DNA of 64,000 nucleotides from a bacterium. GTDB lineage: Bacteria; Spirochaetota; Leptospiria; Leptospirales; Leptonemataceae. Position numbers and translations under genes: made by a program. Positions 61,157 to 64,000 of the stretch are shown in pieces. Within the stretch, counting starts at the first letter, position 1, and the number at the start of each line of letters is the position of its first letter. The DNA lies in contig JANSYA010000007.1 in assembly GCA_024742665.1 (NCBI GenBank), positions 248,001 through 312,000 on the forward strand, given 5' to 3'. The notes under the pieces are model-generated. The model was given only the letters and a program-made list of their open reading frames with translations. It did not search any database and was not told where the DNA came from.

Positions 61157-62173
61157 ATGCAGATTTACGTAAACGAACAAGAGCTGGACGCGGAACTGAC
61201 CGGCGAACAAAATCTGGCTCAAATCTACAAGGCCGTCAACGAATGGATCGCCGGGCACAACCGCTACATTCTGTCGATGCGCGTGGATTCTCAGGACGTG
61301 GCCCTGTCGGGACTGGATGACATCGGCATGGAGTCGGTCGCCCGGGTGGATTTTTACGTCGGCGACGAACTCGATATGGTGCTGACGACCCTCGGCGAAC
61401 TCGATCGCTACGTCGATCAGATCGGCTCGACGCTCTACGAAAGCGACGGCGTCGGCGAAAACGATATTGTAAATTTGAACGAAGGCCTGCAGTGGATCCG
61501 TCAGATCCTGGCGTCCTTTTCTTCGATCATCAACCTGGACCTGGGTTCGATGAGCGTGCTCGTGCCCGGCAGCGCCGGCTCCGAAGCCATCGACCGAATT
61601 CTTGAGCGTCTGGACAAACGCATCCAGAACTTCGTGCACCAGAACGGCCGCGAAGCGATCGAAGACTTTCTGGAAGACCTGCGCAGCTTTAAGTTCTTTG
61701 TAATGAAACTGGAACTACAGCTGCGGACCATGAACGCCCGCACTGATGAGCTGGTGAATCTGGTCGAGCGCTTCGACAAAGAAATTCCCGAGCTGACGAA
61801 GGGCATCGTTTCGATTAACGAAGGCTTCAACTCCGGCAAGGATTTCGCGGCGCTGGAAACCCTCGATCGTGTTACCGAGCGTCTGAACGAATATATTTCG
61901 GCGCTCTTCGCTCTGGACTATCAGCTGCGCCGGGCGGCGGACGCCGGCGGCGAAGGCGCGCGCACCCTCAAAGACATTCAGGTCGGCGACGTGAGCTTTC
62001 ATTCCGTTGCGACCGATCTGACGGGACTGCTGAAAGATCTCTCGGCGGCCTTAGAAGAAAACGACATCGTCGCGGCCGGGGATATTCTGGAATACGAACT
62101 GACCGAGAAACTGGGCCTGCTCCAGCCGTATCTGACAGAAATTCGTCAATTAGTGCTTGCCACCCGCAGCTAA
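61157..62173 (+). CDS. Helical cytoplasmic protein linked to fliD, unknown function
   Basis: A 338-residue soluble protein. The first 75 residues form a small alpha/beta unit (MQIYVNEQELDAELTGEQNL; VDSQDVALSGLDDIGMESVA) and the rest is a long helical region with coiled-coil stretches (LERLDKRIQNFVHQNGREAI, ELVNLVERFDKEIPELTKGI). No signal or membrane segment. GGTGGAG, nine bases upstream of ATG 61157, supports the start over a longer frame from 61013. It follows fliD by 169 bases on the same strand, hinting at a flagellar export or assembly partner. No family recognised. Confidence 0.7.
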   Translation: MQIYVNEQELDAELTGEQNLAQIYKAVNEWIAGHNRYILSMRVDSQDVALSGLDDIGMESVARVDFYVGDELDMVLTTLGELDRYVDQIGSTLYESDGVGENDIVNLNEGLQWIRQILASFSSIINLDLGSMSVLVPGSAGSEAIDRILERLDKRIQNFVHQNGREAIEDFLEDLRSFKFFVMKLELQLRTMNARTDELVNLVERFDKEIPELTKGIVSINEGFNSGKDFAALETLDRVTERLNEYISALFALDYQLRRAADAGGEGARTLKDIQVGDVSFHSVATDLTGLLKDLSAALEENDIVAAGDILEYELTEKLGLLQPYLTEIRQLVLATRS

Positions 62174-62185
62174 ACCAGCAATGCC

Positions 62186-63658
62186 GTGGCAGTGCCCCTA
62201 CTGCCACGGCTGCTCAAAACCTTTTACCGTACCGGCCTGAACGTCCTTCCGGTCGTCCAACAGGCCGACCCTGTGGCCGTCCAACAGGCCGACCCTGTGG
62301 CCGTTCAACAGGCCGACCCTGGGACTGATTCAAGAGCCGATTCCGATCTGGAACTGCAGGGCTTCGCTCTGCGCTCCGAACTCGATCAGTTCATGGCCGA
62401 TCTGGACCGGGCCCGGGGCGACTTTGGAGAAATCCCTCCGGAGATTCTCGTGCGGGACCGTGTGCCGCCGGCCGTCCTGACGGGATTGCAAAATCGCGGT
62501 GAAATTCCGGTCATCGATCTGCGGGGAGAGCAGCTCGCCAACTGGAGCGAGGCGCGTTTTCTCAAGGCCCTGGCGGTCTTTCGCGAAAAACACAATGTGC
62601 CCGCTCCGACCGGGGCGAGCGAGGGCCCCGGCTCTGAACAGATTCCGGACGTGAGCGGCCGGAGCGCAAAATCGATGACTTTCTCCGGGGCAGGGGCGGC
62701 GAGCGGCGCCGCTTTCGAGGACGGGAGCGAAAACGCCGCCGGAGCGAGTCGCTGGCTGGGGGAAATCCTGCTTGCGGCCATACCGTACGCGCTCTTCGCC
62801 ACGGACCTGCAGGGCAATACGCTGTTTTATAACGGCCGCTTTGAAGAGTCGATCCTGACCAAACGGGCCCTGAAGAATTCGATTCGCCTGGCTGAAAGCT
62901 TCTTTCTCGAACTGACCCGCACGCTGCTCGCCCGGTCCTTCGAAGAAGATCCCCTGCGCCGCCAGCGCAACGCCTTAACCACGTACCACGAAGAGTTAGA
63001 GACCCGGGTGCGCATTCAAAATCTGGAACAGGACGGCCGCATCCAGGGCTATCTGTATATTTTCCAGGAGCCGGGCGCGGGAGAATTATTTCACGAACTT
63101 GTGGACCGCGTGAATCGCGGGCAGGGCCTGGAGGACGTGATCGACGACGTCGAAGGTCGCTTCATATATTTGATGTTGGGCCGCCACGGACAGAACGTAT
63201 CGCATACGGCGCGGGCGCTGAAGATCAAACGTTCCACTCTGCAAAATAAGATCAAGCGACTGCGCATTGACGAACGCTACAATCGTAAGATCGAAGGACC
63301 GGTGCGGCGACATCGCCGGACGGTGGCCGAAATTCTGGCGGAGCGGGAGTCACAGGAAACGACGCAGGCTCCGGCGGCTAAAAAACCGAAAGCCGTCGCG
63401 AAAAAGACCGTCAGGAAAACAGCCCAAAAGCCGGCTGTCAGAAAAACCGCCTCCAAAAAAGCCGCGAAGCAGGCCGGCAAACAGGCTTCGAAGAAGCTTG
63501 CAAATAAGCCGGCGAAGAAAACCGCACGAAAGGTATCGAAAAAAGCCGCCTCAAAAGCCGCCAAAAAGGTCGCCAAAAAAGCCGCGACCAGGACTCCGAA
63601 AAAAGCGCCGGGCAAGAGCTCTAAAAAAAAGCCGGCGAAAAAATCAGCCAGACGATAG
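62186..63658 (+). CDS. PAS and Fis-type HTH protein with lysine-rich C-terminal tail
   Basis: A 490-residue protein. The N-terminus carries a short tandem repeat (VQQADPVA). About residues 185-310 resemble a PAS domain (LAAIPYALFATDLQGNTLFY, NGRFEESILTK; LEQDGRIQGYLYIFQEPGAG). Residues about 320-365 are a Fis-like HTH (FIYLMLGRHGQNVSHTARAL, KIKRSTLQNKIKRLRI), as in NtrC-type regulators, but no AAA+ domain is present. The last 90 residues are Lys/Ala-rich repeats (AKKVAKKAATRTPKKAPGKS) like histone H1. It is probably a DNA-binding regulator anchored on DNA by its tail. It follows the flagellar-linked gene by 12 bases. Confidence 0.8.
   Translation: MAVPLLPRLLKTFYRTGLNVLPVVQQADPVAVQQADPVAVQQADPGTDSRADSDLELQGFALRSELDQFMADLDRARGDFGEIPPEILVRDRVPPAVLTGLQNRGEIPVIDLRGEQLANWSEARFLKALAVFREKHNVPAPTGASEGPGSEQIPDVSGRSAKSMTFSGAGAASGAAFEDGSENAAGASRWLGEILLAAIPYALFATDLQGNTLFYNGRFEESILTKRALKNSIRLAESFFLELTRTLLARSFEEDPLRRQRNALTTYHEELETRVRIQNLEQDGRIQGYLYIFQEPGAGELFHELVDRVNRGQGLEDVIDDVEGRFIYLMLGRHGQNVSHTARALKIKRSTLQNKIKRLRIDERYNRKIEGPVRRHRRTVAEILAERESQETTQAPAAKKPKAVAKKTVRKTAQKPAVRKTASKKAAKQAGKQASKKLANKPAKKTARKVSKKAASKAAKKVAKKAATRTPKKAPGKSSKKKPAKKSARR
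62255..62320 (+). repeat. 24-bp in-frame tandem repeat (2.75 copies)
   Basis: Units start at 62255, 62279 and 62303, each built on GTCCAACAGGCCGACCCTGT with four more bases. They encode VQQADPVA repeats in the N-terminal region of the PAS/HTH protein. Nearly identical copies suggest recent expansion. Confidence 0.9.
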
Positions 63659-63676
63659 CGGCGGCATTCGTTCCGC

Positions 63677-63718
63677 AACTATACCGGCGCGCCGCTCTGG
63701 AACTATACAGGCGCGCCG
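63677..63718 (+). repeat. Two direct copies of an 18-bp sequence
   Basis: AACTATACCGGCGCGCCG (63677-63694) and AACTATACAGGCGCGCCG (63701-63718) lie between the PAS/HTH gene and the edge gene, 24 bases apart, and run into the 3' end of the latter. They may be a duplicated binding site or remnant of a small duplication. Confidence 0.6.
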
Positions 63719-63999
63719 TTCCGGCGCCGGGAGCTGCGCGCCAGGTGAGCATCCAGTCTCTTCGCGCGTTCGATTTGATCCGGCTCGCGCACGCGACGGA
63801 TCAAATCGCGAATTCTCCCCGAATACACCGGCAGCGAAGCGTCATCGGCGAAGAGCACGACGCTTCCCCGCGTGATGCGTCCCGAGTCGTCGGCGGGCAA
63901 TAGCTGAAAGCCGTGTCTGCGCAAGAGCCGCGCGAATTCGCCGGCCTGTAGCTCCGGAAAATTTCGATGGAGATCGCCGATGGTCGGGATCTGTTTTTT
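63703..63999 (-). CDS. 3' part of an unidentified gene, truncated at window edge
   Basis: The reverse-strand frame is open from the window edge and encodes the last 98 residues: KKQIPTIGDLHRNFPELQAG, then EFARLLRRHGFQLLPADDSG and a basic end RAKRLDAHLARSSRRRNGAP. Its start lies outside the window. No family recognised from this fragment. Confidence 0.6.
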   Translation of the reverse strand, partial: KKQIPTIGDLHRNFPELQAGEFARLLRRHGFQLLPADDSGRITRGSVVLFADDASLPVYSGRIRDLIRRVREPDQIERAKRLDAHLARSSRRRNGAPV

Positions 64000-64000
64000 C

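Noticed and set aside
63277..63678. Reverse-strand hydrophobic frame under the lysine-rich tail of the PAS/HTH protein
   Set aside because: Antisense shadow of the AAA/GCC repeat codons.

Overview
The window reads as a chromosomal segment of a GC-rich spirochaete, most likely a member of Leptospirales close to Leptonema or Turneriella. This is inference from gene content. It carries an F-type ATP synthase (Treponema and Borrelia carry V-type enzymes). It also has flagellar genes (fliD, a FlgF/FlgG rod protein, FapA, CheR), a 7TM receptor fused to a SpoIIE phosphatase, many spirochaete-style lipoproteins, and a pair of secreted helical proteins resembling the Leptospira flagellar coiling proteins. 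No rRNA, tRNA, CRISPR array, insertion sequence or prophage was recognised, and most of the window is densely coding.

Layout. 1-3.9 kb: the end of the ATP synthase operon (atpA 3' part, atpG, atpD, atpC) with a terminator. 4-11 kb: two very large acidic low-complexity proteins, the second ending in GAF domains and a degenerate GGDEF-like domain, then a lipoprotein and a membrane protein. 11-16.4 kb: threonine synthase, a GHKL-like ATPase, and a reverse-strand GNAT, HDAC-type deacetylase, ApaG and small-protein group. 16.4-24.2 kb: fapA, a small protein, a SwrB-like membrane protein, cheR, yicC, gmk, miaA and hfq. 24-28.6 kb: an SPFH-like membrane protein, a mannose-1-phosphate guanylyltransferase with a lysine-rich tail, a 29-residue mS38-like protein, a GerMN protein and a Cys-motif protein. 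28.6-31.7 kb: a translationally coupled reverse-strand cassette of an ATP-grasp ligase and two methyltransferases. 31.8-39.5 kb: a FlgF/FlgG protein, an aldo/keto reductase with an apparent ATC start, an SDR, a second GHKL-like ATPase, lipoproteins, a dipeptidase and a MATE transporter. 39.5-40.7 kb: an AT-rich structured region and a histone H1-like lysine-rich protein. 40.7-48 kb: hypotheticals, a DUF547 protein, the 7TM-SpoIIE-TPR receptor, a DUF2797 protein and a STAS protein. 48-50 kb: an FcpB-like/FcpA-like pair. 50.1-53.6 kb: a subtilisin-like lipoprotein protease with its propeptide on a separate downstream gene, and lgt. 53.7-57.6 kb: pepP, folC, aroE. 57.7-64 kb: a small membrane protein, a DUF1820 protein, fliD, a probable flagellar partner, a PAS/Fis-HTH protein with a lysine-rich tail, and a truncated gene at the edge.

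Three themes cut across the window. First, partner-switching signalling may be assembled from the SpoIIE phosphatase, the STAS protein and the two GHKL-like proteins. Second, lysine-rich H1-like segments occur as a free protein and as tails on unrelated proteins. Third, low-complexity insertions interrupt conserved enzymes (AtpG, YicC, AroE, FliD). The best candidate for something undescribed is the split protease/propeptide pair at 50.1-52.4 kb. The ATP-grasp/double methyltransferase cassette and the acidic repeat/GAF protein pair follow. All assignments come from reading the translated sequence; no database search was run.
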